Assembly (NCBI RefSeq): GCF_025642255.1
Contig: NZ_CP106759.1
Location: forward strand, 3,313,501-3,377,500
Direction of reading: 5' to 3'
Length of the DNA stretch: 64,000 bases
DNA from: Stenotrophomonas maltophilia
GTDB lineage: Bacteria; Pseudomonadota; Gammaproteobacteria; Xanthomonadales; Xanthomonadaceae
Shown: in pieces, positions 10,341 through 18,362 of the stretch
Position numbering within the stretch: the first letter of the stretch is position 1
Layout of the letters: each line of letters opens with the position of its first letter
Notes under the pieces: model-generated
Database searches by the model: none
Told to the model about the DNA's origin: nothing
The model's input: the letters and a program-made list of their open reading frames with translations, nothing else
Made by a program: the position numbers and the translations under genes

Positions 10341-11420
10341 ATGGCCTCGCATGTGCAGTCCCCACTTCCCCCGTCGGCCGAGGCTCCGCAGCGATTGACT
10401 TCGCTGGCCCACGGCGGCGGTTGTGGCTGCAAGATCGCACCCGGCGTGCTGGCCGAACTGCTGCGGGGCACCCCAGCGTTCCCTGCGCCGGCCGAACTGC
10501 TGGTCGGCCGCGAGACCAGTGACGATGCCGCGGTCTACCGGCTTGATGATCGCCAGGCGATCGTCGCCACCACCGACTTTTTCATGCCGATCGTCGATGA
10601 CCCGTTCGACTTCGGCCGCATCGCCGCCACCAATGCGCTGTCGGACCTGTATGCGATGGGCGCGCGGCCGCTGTTCGCACTGGCCATCGTCGGCATGCCC
10701 ATCAATACGCTGCCACAGGACACGATCCGCGGCATCCTGCAGGGCGGCGAACGTGCCTGTGCCGACGCCGGCATCGTGGTGGCCGGGGGCCACAGCATCG
10801 ACTCGGTGGAGCCGATCTATGGCCTGGCCGCGATCGGCGTGCTGGATCCGCAGCGGCTCAAGCGCAATGCCGATGCCCGCGCCGGCGATGTGCTGGTGCT
10901 GGGCAAGCCATTGGGCGTGGGCGTGTATTCGTCGGCGCTGAAGAAAGAAGTGCTGAATGCCGAGGGCTACCGGCAGATGGTCGAGTCGACCACCCGCCTG
11001 AACAGCGTGGGCCTGCCCCTTGCCGCGCTGGACGGCGTGCATGCCATGACCGACGTCACCGGCTTCGGCCTGCTCGGCCATCTGCTGGAGGTGTGCCGTG
11101 CCAGCGGGGTCGCCGCCGAGGTGGACAGCACACAGGTGCCTCTGCTGCCGCAGACCCTGGACCTGCTGCAACGTGGCTGCGTTACCGGCGCATCCAACCG
11201 CAACTGGGCCTCGTATGGCGGCCAGGTGCATTTCGCCGAAGGCGTGGCCGCCCACTGGCAGCCACTGCTGACCGACCCGCAGACCAGCGGCGGCCTGCTC
11301 GTATCCTGCGCAGCGGACGCCGTGGATGCGGTGAATGCCGTTTTTGCCGGCGCCGGGTTTGCCCAGGCCGCGGTGATCGGCCACCTGCTGGCGGGGCCTG
11401 CCGGCGTCAGCGTGCGCTGA
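10341..11420 (+). CDS. selD: Selenide, water dikinase (selenophosphate synthetase)
   Basis: Makes selenophosphate from selenide and ATP, the selenium donor for SelA. The 359-residue protein carries the active-site motif HGGGCGCKI with Cys28 and Lys31, equivalent to E. coli Cys17 and Lys20. It is therefore the Cys form and does not itself need selenocysteine. Downstream motifs TTDFFMPIVDDPFDFGRIA and MTDVTGFGLLGH are typical of the family. AGGAGA at 10328-10333 supports the ATG at 10341. It ends 33 bases from the convergent yicC stop, with a hairpin between them. Confidence 0.96.
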   Translation: MASHVQSPLPPSAEAPQRLTSLAHGGGCGCKIAPGVLAELLRGTPAFPAPAELLVGRETSDDAAVYRLDDRQAIVATTDFFMPIVDDPFDFGRIAATNALSDLYAMGARPLFALAIVGMPINTLPQDTIRGILQGGERACADAGIVVAGGHSIDSVEPIYGLAAIGVLDPQRLKRNADARAGDVLVLGKPLGVGVYSSALKKEVLNAEGYRQMVESTTRLNSVGLPLAALDGVHAMTDVTGFGLLGHLLEVCRASGVAAEVDSTQVPLLPQTLDLLQRGCVTGASNRNWASYGGQVHFAEGVAAHWQPLLTDPQTSGGLLVSCAADAVDAVNAVFAGAGFAQAAVIGHLLAGPAGVSVR

Positions 11421-11428
11421 AACGATGA

Positions 11429-11446
11429 GGGCGCCCGAAGGCGCCC
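11429..11446. terminator. Shared hairpin between convergent selD and yicC
   Basis: GGGCGCC (11429-11435), loop CGAA, GGCGCCC (11440-11446). Read on the minus strand the loop is TTCG and the stem is followed by TCATCGTTT. It would best serve as an intrinsic terminator for yicC. On the plus strand it can still fold after selD, but no T-run follows. Confidence 0.65.
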
Positions 11447-11453
11447 CGCAGCA

Positions 11454-12314
11454 TCACTCGATGTTCTGCACCTGCTCGCGGATCTGGTCGATCAGCACCT
11501 TCAGCTCGACTGCGGCATTGGACGTGCGGCTGTCCACCGACTTCGAGCCCAGCGTGTTGGCTTCACGATTGAACTCCTGCAGCAGGAAGTCCAGGCGGCG
11601 GCCGACCGGCTCGCGCTGCGTGAGCACGCGGCGGATCTCGACGATGTGGCTCGACAGGCGGTCCAGCTCCTCATCCACATCCAGCTTCTGCAGCCACAGC
11701 ACCAGCTCCTGCTCGGCGCGGCCGGGATCGACCGGATGCGGCAGATCGGCCAGGCGCGCAGCCAGCTTGGCACGCTGGCCATCACGGATGGCGGGAATCA
11801 GCGTGCGGACGTCACCCGCGATGCGCTCGATGCCATCCACGCGCTCGGCAATGGCCGCGGCGAGCTTGCCGCCCTCGCGCTCGCGGGCTTCGACGAATCC
11901 GTCCAGCACCTGATCCAGCAAGGCCAGCGCCTCGACCTGCAGGGCCGCCGCATCGGTGGCCTCGCCCCGGGTCACGCCCGGCAGCTGCAGCAGATCGGTG
12001 AAGCTCACCTGCAGGTTGGGAAAATCCGACGTCAGGCGGTGGGCCAGATGCCCGAGCTGGCCCAGCAGGGCCTCATCGACCTGCAGATTCCCCGCCGCGT
12101 CCGGCGCACGCAGTCGCAGCACCAGATCCAGCTTGCCGCGGCTCAGGCGCGCGGCGATGCGCTCGCGCAGCTGCGGCTCCAATGCCCGCAGCTCTTCAGG
12201 CAGGCGGGTGCCGACCTCCAGGAAGCGGTGGTTGACCGAGCGCAGCTCGCAGCCCAGCGTGCCCCACGGGGTGACCCGCTCGCCACCCGCGTAGGCGGTC
12301 ATGCTTCGAATCAT
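11454..12314 (-). CDS. yicC: YicC family endoribonuclease/stress protein
   Basis: A 286-residue member of the YicC family (E. coli 287), which has been linked to RNA degradation and stationary-phase survival. It begins MIRSMTAYAGGERVTPWGTL, contains ELRSVNHRFLE, and ends in the DUF1732 region with QEFNREANTLGSKS and NAAVELKVLIDQIREQVQN. The start at 12314 gives the family N-terminus; a longer open frame upstream is noncoding. It is divergent from rph, the usual arrangement in gammaproteobacteria. Its usual downstream partner gmk is displaced to the left edge of the window. Confidence 0.94.
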   Translation of the reverse strand: MIRSMTAYAGGERVTPWGTLGCELRSVNHRFLEVGTRLPEELRALEPQLRERIAARLSRGKLDLVLRLRAPDAAGNLQVDEALLGQLGHLAHRLTSDFPNLQVSFTDLLQLPGVTRGEATDAAALQVEALALLDQVLDGFVEAREREGGKLAAAIAERVDGIERIAGDVRTLIPAIRDGQRAKLAARLADLPHPVDPGRAEQELVLWLQKLDVDEELDRLSSHIVEIRRVLTQREPVGRRLDFLLQEFNREANTLGSKSVDSRTSNAAVELKVLIDQIREQVQNIE

Positions 12315-12437
12315 GGAATGTGTCCGGTGCGTGCAAAGGGGGAATGGTACCCTAGCGCCCTCACCAGAGCCCCCCTGCCCGCCCCGTGAAGGTCGCGGGC
12401 ATGGCGGCGTACTCCCCGCCCTTACGGAACCCGCATC

Positions 12438-13163
12438 ATGTCCGATTCCCGCCCCAGTGGCCGCCAGCCCGACCAGCTCCGTCCGGTCGTCATCCAACGC
12501 GGCTTCACCCGCCACGCCGAAGGCTCGGTACTGGTGTGCTTCGGTGAAACCCGCGTGCTGTGCACGGCCAGCGTCGAGAACCGGGTTCCGGGCTTCCTGC
12601 GCGGCAAGGGCGAAGGCTGGGTGACCGCCGAGTACGGCATGCTGCCGCGCGCCACCCACACCCGCAGCGACCGTGAAGCGGCGCGTGGCAAGCAGGGCGG
12701 CCGCACGCTGGAGATCCAGCGCCTGATCGGCCGCAGCCTGCGCGCCTGCGTGGACCGCAATGCCCTCGGCGAACGCACCATCACCCTGGACTGCGACGTG
12801 CTGCAGGCCGACGGCGGCACCCGCACCGCGGCCATCACCGGCGCCTACGTGGCCCTGGTCGACGCCGTGAACGTGCTCATCAAGCGCGGCGAGATCAAGC
12901 GCAACCCGATCCTGGGTGCGGTGGCAGCGGTGTCGGTGGGCGTTTACCGCGGCACTCCGGTGCTGGACCTGGACTATGCCGAAGACAGCGACTGCGACAC
13001 CGACATGAACGTGGTGATGAACGATGGCGGTGGCTTCATCGAGCTGCAGGGCACTGCCGAAGGCCATGCCTTCCGCCGCGATGAACTGGACGCGCTGCTG
13101 GGACTGGCCGATAAGGGCGTGAACGAACTGCTGGCCGCACAGCAGGCGGCGCTGTCGGCATGA
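12438..13163 (+). CDS. rph: Ribonuclease PH
   Basis: Phosphorolytic 3' exoribonuclease that trims tRNA precursors. The 241-residue protein has the family N-terminus ([19 protein letters not shown]) and the [20 protein letters not shown] region that makes the phosphate-binding site. The C-terminal catalytic region includes [18 protein letters not shown]. Length fits the family (238-241). It overlaps the next gene by an ATGA and heads an apparent rph - VOC - rdgB - hemW operon. Confidence 0.97.
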   Translation: MSDSRPSGRQPDQLRPVVIQRGFTRHAEGSVLVCFGETRVLCTASVENRVPGFLRGKGEGWVTAEYGMLPRATHTRSDREAARGKQGGRTLEIQRLIGRSLRACVDRNALGERTITLDCDVLQADGGTRTAAITGAYVALVDAVNVLIKRGEIKRNPILGAVAAVSVGVYRGTPVLDLDYAEDSDCDTDMNVVMNDGGGFIELQGTAEGHAFRRDELDALLGLADKGVNELLAAQQAALSA

Positions 13164-13549
13164 ACCGGCGCCTTGCCCTGACCACCCTGGTGGTGGCCGA
13201 CTATGACGAGGCCATCGCCTGGTACACCGGCAAGCTCGGCTTCGCACTGCTGGAGGACATCGACCAGGGCCACAAGCGATGGGTCGTGGTCGGACCGACC
13301 GACGGCAGCGCCGCCGCCCTGCTGCTGGCGCGCGCCAGTGACGAGGAACAGCGCAGCCGCATCGGCAACCAGACCGGTGGGCGCGTTGCGTTCTTCCTCA
13401 ACACCGACGACTTCCACCGCGACCATGCGGCGATGCTGGCCGCCGGGGTGGAGTTCCTGGAATCGCCGCGCGAAGAGCCCTATGCAACGGTCGCGGTGTT
13501 CCGCGATCTGTATGGCAACACCTGGGACCTGCTGGAGCCCCGTCAATGA
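13160..13549 (+). CDS. Glyoxalase/bleomycin-resistance (VOC) fold protein
   Basis: A 129-residue single VOC-domain protein. It opens with the beta strand [24 protein letters not shown] and ends with the typical [14 protein letters not shown]. Metal-ligand candidates include the Glu of the terminal LLEP. The substrate is unknown, since VOC proteins range from lyases to dioxygenases and binding proteins. It is translationally coupled on both sides, to rph (overlap at 13160) and rdgB (overlap at 13546), so it is expressed with RNA and nucleotide housekeeping genes. Confidence 0.85.
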   Translation: MNRRLALTTLVVADYDEAIAWYTGKLGFALLEDIDQGHKRWVVVGPTDGSAAALLLARASDEEQRSRIGNQTGGRVAFFLNTDDFHRDHAAMLAAGVEFLESPREEPYATVAVFRDLYGNTWDLLEPRQ

Positions 13550-14142
13550 AGAAACTGGTACTGGCCAGCCACAACGCCGGCAAGCTGGTGGAGATGCAGG
13601 AGATCCTTGCCGACCTGCCGCTGCAGATCACCTCGGCCGCCGAACTGGGCCTGGGCGACGTCGAAGAGACCGGCCTGACCTTTGTCGAGAACGCGCTGCT
13701 GAAGGCGCGCGCGGCCTGCGAAGCGACCGGCCTGCCGGCGCTGGCCGATGATTCGGGGCTGATCGTCGATGCGCTCGGCGGCGCACCCGGCCTGTACAGC
13801 GCGCGCTATGCCGGCCACCCGACCAATGCCGCCGCCAACAACGCCAAGCTGCTGGACGCGATGGCCGACATCCCCGATGGCCAGCGCAGCGCCCGCTTCT
13901 ATGCGGTGATCGTGCTCCTGCGCCACGCCACCGACCCGCAGCCGCTGATCTGCGAGGGCCGCTGGGAAGGGCAGATCATCCGCGAACTGCGTGGCACGAA
14001 CGGTTTTGGCTACAACCCGGTATTCCTGGACACCACCCACGGCCTGACCGCCGCGGAAATGGAGCCAGCCCTGAAGAACGCCATCAGCCACCGTGCCATT
14101 GCCCTGCAGCAGCTCAAGCAGCAGCTGGCGACGCTGTACTGA
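13546..14142 (+). CDS. rdgB: dITP/XTP pyrophosphatase (non-canonical purine NTPase)
   Basis: Removes ITP, dITP and XTP from the nucleotide pool and releases pyrophosphate. The 198-residue protein has the diagnostic start [20 protein letters not shown] and the motifs TFVENALLKARAA and LADDSGLIVDALGG. GTNGFGYNPVF lies in the C-terminal half, followed by SHRAIALQQL. Length equals the family norm (about 197). It overlaps the VOC gene by four bases. hemW starts 47 bases later, after a SMAG palindrome. Confidence 0.96.
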   Translation: MKKLVLASHNAGKLVEMQEILADLPLQITSAAELGLGDVEETGLTFVENALLKARAACEATGLPALADDSGLIVDALGGAPGLYSARYAGHPTNAAANNAKLLDAMADIPDGQRSARFYAVIVLLRHATDPQPLICEGRWEGQIIRELRGTNGFGYNPVFLDTTHGLTAAEMEPALKNAISHRAIALQQLKQQLATLY

Positions 14143-14165
14143 AGCCATCCGATCGAGCCAGGGAA

Positions 14166-14188
14166 GCCGGCCAACGGCCGGCACTACC
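14166..14188 (-). repeat. SMAG palindrome (GTAGTGCCGGCC type)
   Basis: Read on the minus strand, a GTAG head precedes a TGCCGGCC/GGCCGGC stem. It lies between rdgB and hemW, two bases before the hemW start, where it may affect translation initiation. Confidence 0.75.
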
Positions 14189-14189
14189 G

Positions 14190-15425
14190 ATGAAGCCCAT
14201 GCCGCACGCCCACGACCACTGCAACCACCTGCCCGGCGAAGCCTGCTCCGCTGACCACGACAGCCCACCGCGACTGGTGCCACCGCCACTGTCGTTGTAC
14301 GTGCACCTGCCGTGGTGCGTGCGCAAATGCCCGTACTGCGATTTCAACTCGCACCAGGCCAAGGGCGAGCTGCCGTTCGAGGCCTACATCGATGCTCTGC
14401 TGCGCGACCTGGACCAGGACCTGCCGCTGGTCTGGGGCCGGGTGGTGCACAGCGTGTTCTTCGGTGGTGGCACGCCCAGCCTGTTCCCGCCGGAGGCGAT
14501 CGATCGCTTCCTGCAGCAGGCCAGCGCCCGCCTGCGCTTCGCGCCGAACGCCGAGATCACGCTGGAAACCAATCCCGGCACCGCCGAGCATGGCCGCTTC
14601 GACCGCTACCGCGCGGCCGGCGTGAACCGCCTGAGCTTCGGCATCCAGAGCTTCGACGACGCCGCGCTGAAGCGGCTGGGCCGCATCCACGACAGTGGCG
14701 AAGCCGAGCGTGCGGTGAAGATGGCCCAGGATGCGGGGTACGACAACTTCAACATCGACCTGATGTACGCACTGCCCGAGCAGACGCTGGCCGGTGCCGA
14801 ATCGGACCTCGAGCGCGCCTTTGCACTGCAGCCGGCGCACATCTCGCACTACCAGCTGACCCTGGAACCGAACACGGTGTTCTTCGCGCGCCCGCCGCAG
14901 GGCATTCCCGATGAAGACAACGCCTGGGACATGCAGGAACACTGCCAGGCGCTGCTGGCGCAGGCCGGCTTCGGCCAGTACGAGGTCAGCGCCTACGCGC
15001 GCCCCGGCCGGCAGAGCGCGCACAATCTGAACTACTGGCGCTTCGGCGATTACCTGGGCATCGGCGCCGGTGCACACGGCAAGATCAGTTCCGGCGCCGA
15101 AGAGCACGTGCTGCGGCGCTGGAAGCTCAAGCATCCGCAGGCCTACCTGGACAGCGCTGGCACCCCGGCGTCGTTCGGTGGCGATGACGTGATCACGCCC
15201 GCGCGGCTTCCGTTCGAGTACATGCTCAACCTGCTGCGCCTGCACGAGGGCTTCAGCCTGCGTGATTTTGAATCGCGCACCGGCCTGCCGCGCAGCGTGC
15301 TCGACGCACCGCTGGCCGAGGCCGTGCAGCGCGGCTGGCTGGAGACGGCCGATGGCCAGGTCCGCCCGACCGAACTGGGCCGCCGTTTCACCAATGATGT
15401 GGTGAGCCTGTTCCTGGACGAATGA
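14190..15425 (+). CDS. hemW: Radical SAM heme chaperone HemW
   Basis: A 411-residue HemN-like radical SAM protein that inserts heme rather than oxidising coproporphyrinogen. The [4Fe-4S]-SAM motif is Cys43, Cys47 and Cys50 in PWCVRKCPYCDFNSH; the family form is CxxxCxxC followed by F. FGGGTPSLF and ETNPGT are also present. It follows rdgB as in E. coli. The first 33 residues (rich in His and Cys) extend beyond the usual N-terminus and no Shine-Dalgarno site precedes the ATG at 14190. A GTG at 14277 is a possible alternative start. Confidence 0.92.
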   Translation: MKPMPHAHDHCNHLPGEACSADHDSPPRLVPPPLSLYVHLPWCVRKCPYCDFNSHQAKGELPFEAYIDALLRDLDQDLPLVWGRVVHSVFFGGGTPSLFPPEAIDRFLQQASARLRFAPNAEITLETNPGTAEHGRFDRYRAAGVNRLSFGIQSFDDAALKRLGRIHDSGEAERAVKMAQDAGYDNFNIDLMYALPEQTLAGAESDLERAFALQPAHISHYQLTLEPNTVFFARPPQGIPDEDNAWDMQEHCQALLAQAGFGQYEVSAYARPGRQSAHNLNYWRFGDYLGIGAGAHGKISSGAEEHVLRRWKLKHPQAYLDSAGTPASFGGDDVITPARLPFEYMLNLLRLHEGFSLRDFESRTGLPRSVLDAPLAEAVQRGWLETADGQVRPTELGRRFTNDVVSLFLDE

Positions 15426-15430
15426 GCGCC

Positions 15431-15600
15431 CCGTCGCATCCGCCGGGCATGGCCCGGCGCTACCCACCGGCCAGCATGCCGTCGCATCCGCCGGGCATGG
15501 CCCGGCGCCACCCAGCGGCCAGCATGCGGTAGCGCCGGGCCATGCCCGGCGTGCAGCGTGTGCATTCACCCTAAAGTAGCGCCGGCCTCGGCCGACACGG
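15431..15600. repeat. Cluster of SMAG palindromes with a 48-bp tandem duplication
   Basis: A 48-base unit (15431-15478) is repeated directly at 15479-15526 with few changes. Each copy contains a minus-oriented CGCCGGGCATGGCCCGGCG palindrome ending in a GTAG or GTGG head. Plus-oriented copies with GTAGCGCCGG heads follow at 15529-15552 and 15576-15597. The cluster fills the gap between hemW and the DUF1631 gene. Confidence 0.85.
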
Positions 15601-15645
15601 TAGATTCACAGGATCGCTCCGCGGGAATCCGGGTACCGCACGCCG

Positions 15646-17916
15646 ATGTCAGCTGTCTTCTCCCTCTCCGCCACCGACGCTGCCCGCCTGGCCAGCACCG
15701 ACCTGCCACCGCGGGTACGTGAACTGCTGGGGGCGTTGACCGGCCTGTGCCGGCAGGCACTGACCGCGCCGCTGATCCTGACCGTCGAAGCGCTGGAACA
15801 ACTCCTGTTGCACGATGCCGACCGCGCGCGCAGTCCGCAGCAGCAGGCTGAACTGATGGCGCAGCGTAGCCAACTGCATGCCTTCGCCGGCCACTTCAGC
15901 GAGCGCATGCTCGATGCGGTGGCCGAGGCACTGGCGCGGCTGCGCGAACCGACCGCCTTCACGGCAGCAGCACCACCGCCCGCACTGCCGGGCACGATCG
16001 GCCTGTCGCTGGTCGACGAGCACGAGGTCGACCGCGACCTGCTGCTCACCGAAATGGTCCGGCGCGAGACGCAGCGCTCGGCCAACGCCCTGAACCTGCT
16101 CGGCCAGCGCCTGGGCGTGCTGGCTGCGGCGCCTGCGTTCGAAGCCGATACCCTTCCGCTGGCACCGCAGGCGCTGTGCGCGATGGTGCGCAGGGTCGCC
16201 GAACAGGATGGCCTCGGGGCAGAGGTGCAGCTGGCGCTGTATCGCAGTTTCGAGCGCCAGGTGCTGGAACGCCTGGGCGACCTGCTTGATCGGGCCAATG
16301 CCCTGCTCGCCCAGCAGGGCGTGCTGCCGGGCCTGGTCTACACCCCGTATCTGGCCCGCTCGTCGAGTACGCGACGGATCATCACCCAGTCCGTCGCTGG
16401 CGGCCGTGCCACGCAGCCAGCCAGGCGCGCGGCGGCCCCCATGACCGGCTGGGGCGAGAACCTGCCTGCCGGCTCCTGGTCGACCCTGATGCAGGATGCC
16501 TTCCAGTCCGGTTCCGCATCCGCTGCAGCGACCCCCGGGCTGACCACCGCCACCGGCACCCTGCTGCACGACCTGCTGCAGCGCGCGCGCGCCACGCCGG
16601 CGGCAGACGCGCCTGCGGTACCGACTGCTGCCGTCGATGCGGTATTGGCAAGGCTGCAAAACCAGGCCAGCGCCGCTACCGGTGTGGTCGACCTGCAGGC
16701 CGCCGTGGTCGCGCAGCTGCGCAGCGAGCATGGCCCGCATGCGCAGATCGGCAGCCATGATCGCGACAACCTGGACCTGCTGCGCCTGTTGATGCAGCAG
16801 ATCCAGCAGCAGCAGCGCCCGGACCCGGTGCCCGCCGCCCTGCTGGCGCGCCTGCAGGTACCGTTGGCACGTGCAGCGATGGCCGATCCGGGCTTCTTCG
16901 TACGCGACGAGCATCCTGCGCGCGAGCTGCTCAACCATATCGCCGAAGCCGGTGCCCGCTGGCTGGGGGACGACGACGTCGATCCGCAGTTTCTGCAGCG
17001 CATGGCACAGAGCGTGCAGAGCCTGCTCGGCGAGGATGCACGCACGCCGGAAGCCTTCGCTGCTGCCAACGAAGAGGTGCAGCAGCACCAGCGCGCGGCC
17101 GCCCATCGCGCCGAACTGGCCGAACGCCGCCACGTCGAAGCCGCGCGCGGCAGAGAGCGGTTGGAACTCGCCAGGCGCCAGGCCAGCGCCCAGATCGAGC
17201 AGTGCTGCAGCACGCAGCAGCCGCCGCGCTTCGTCCAGACCCTGCTGCGCCAGGCCTGGTCCGACGCGCTGACCCTGACCCGGCTGCGCCATGGCGAGGA
17301 CTCGCCCCAGTGGCAGGAGCGGCTGCAGCAGACCGAGCGCATCGCGGCCGTTACTGCAACCGCCGCCAACGGCGTCGATGGCACCGATGGCGCCTTGGCC
17401 GCCGATGTGGAGGCCGCGCTGCTGCAGGTGGGCTATCACGCCGAGGAAGCCTCAGCGGTGGCCCGTCGCCTGGCCACGCCCGGGGGCGAGGACGACAGCA
17501 CGTCGCGTACCGAACTCAGCGCGCGGCTGAAGGCCCGCGCCCGGCTGGGCGAGCACACCGACAGCCGCAGTGCGTCCGCCCCTGCCGCGCCACGCAGCGG
17601 TGCGGAGGAGGCCGCCTACGAGCAGCTGTGCTCCCTGCCCTTCGGCAGCTGGTTCGACATCGACAACGGCGACGGCACGCTTCGCCGCCAGCGCCTGTCC
17701 TGGTACAGCCTGCTGACCGGCCATGTGCTGTTCGTCAATCCGCGCGGGCAGAAGATTGCCGAAACCGACCTCGACAGCCTGGCGCGGCAGATCAGCGCTG
17801 GGCGTGCGCATCTGGTCACCGAAGACAAGGGCCGGCTGGTCGACCGCGCCTGGAAGGCCAGCCTGGGCGCCCTGCGTGCGCTTGCCGGCCGCAACCCGCA
17901 GGACACCCCCGCATGA
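15646..17916 (+). CDS. DUF1631 family protein
   Basis: A 756-residue cytoplasmic protein with no signal peptide. The N-terminal part is helical (DAARLASTDLPPRVRELLGA). A proline- and alanine-rich linker lies around residues 250-330. The C-terminal block PFGSWFDIDNGDGTLRRQRL and the following WYSLLTGHVLFVNPRGQK is the recognisable DUF1631 signature, and DUF1631 proteins often sit with PilZ domains. The following gene encodes a PilZ protein and overlaps it by ATGA, which suggests a shared role in cyclic-di-GMP signalling. The molecular function is not known. Confidence 0.85.
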   Translation: MSAVFSLSATDAARLASTDLPPRVRELLGALTGLCRQALTAPLILTVEALEQLLLHDADRARSPQQQAELMAQRSQLHAFAGHFSERMLDAVAEALARLREPTAFTAAAPPPALPGTIGLSLVDEHEVDRDLLLTEMVRRETQRSANALNLLGQRLGVLAAAPAFEADTLPLAPQALCAMVRRVAEQDGLGAEVQLALYRSFERQVLERLGDLLDRANALLAQQGVLPGLVYTPYLARSSSTRRIITQSVAGGRATQPARRAAAPMTGWGENLPAGSWSTLMQDAFQSGSASAAATPGLTTATGTLLHDLLQRARATPAADAPAVPTAAVDAVLARLQNQASAATGVVDLQAAVVAQLRSEHGPHAQIGSHDRDNLDLLRLLMQQIQQQQRPDPVPAALLARLQVPLARAAMADPGFFVRDEHPARELLNHIAEAGARWLGDDDVDPQFLQRMAQSVQSLLGEDARTPEAFAAANEEVQQHQRAAAHRAELAERRHVEAARGRERLELARRQASAQIEQCCSTQQPPRFVQTLLRQAWSDALTLTRLRHGEDSPQWQERLQQTERIAAVTATAANGVDGTDGALAADVEAALLQVGYHAEEASAVARRLATPGGEDDSTSRTELSARLKARARLGEHTDSRSASAPAAPRSGAEEAAYEQLCSLPFGSWFDIDNGDGTLRRQRLSWYSLLTGHVLFVNPRGQKIAETDLDSLARQISAGRAHLVTEDKGRLVDRAWKASLGALRALAGRNPQDTPA

Positions 17917-18287
17917 GCATGACGCCGCCGCAGGACACCCGCCGCGCCCCCCGACGCCAGGTGTCGGACCTGGTGCCGGTGACCGACCAGATGCGCGACT
18001 GCGTGGTCGGTCGCCTTGGCAATGTGTCCGAAACCGGCATGCTGATGCTGGCCAGCACTGCGCTGCGCGACGACGCGCTGTATCAGTTCCGCTTCCCGCT
18101 GCCGCTGGGCGATGGCCAGCAGGCAGCCATCGACGTGGGCGTGCACCTGTTGTGGAGCGAGCCGGCGCACGCCCCGGGACAGAGCTGGGTGGGCTTCCGG
18201 TTCCTCACCCTGTCACGCGAACACCGCCAGCTGCTGCGGCAGTGGGTAGGCGAAGACAGCGACGAAGGACCGCTTTCGACGGACTGA
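17913..18287 (+). CDS. PilZ domain protein, probable cyclic-di-GMP receptor
   Basis: A 124-residue stand-alone PilZ domain. The two ligand-binding motifs are visible: RRAPRR at residues 10-15 (RxxxR) and NVSETG at 37-42 ([D/N]xSxxG). The rest forms the beta barrel (LYQFRFPLPLG, LLWSEPA, WVGFRFLTLS). The start at 17913 is preferred because the ATGA overlap with the DUF1631 gene couples the two, although an ATG two codons later is possible. Partner proteins are unknown beyond the coupled neighbour. Confidence 0.88.
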   Translation: MSMTPPQDTRRAPRRQVSDLVPVTDQMRDCVVGRLGNVSETGMLMLASTALRDDALYQFRFPLPLGDGQQAAIDVGVHLLWSEPAHAPGQSWVGFRFLTLSREHRQLLRQWVGEDSDEGPLSTD

Positions 18288-18362
18288 CTGCCGGTTCCGG
18301 CACAGCGGTTTCCGCCGGTATGCGGCAGAATCTAGGGCCGTTTTCCGTGTCGAGCCACCGCA

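Noticed and set aside
946..11420. Integrase-type genomic island using selC as attachment site
   Set aside because: selC is a frequent island target, but no integrase gene, no direct repeat of the tRNA 3' end and no cargo follow it here. selD and host genes come next.
15431..15600. Clustered short repeats as a possible CRISPR array
   Set aside because: The units are palindromic SMAG/REP copies of differing orientation with no regular spacers, and no cas genes are present.
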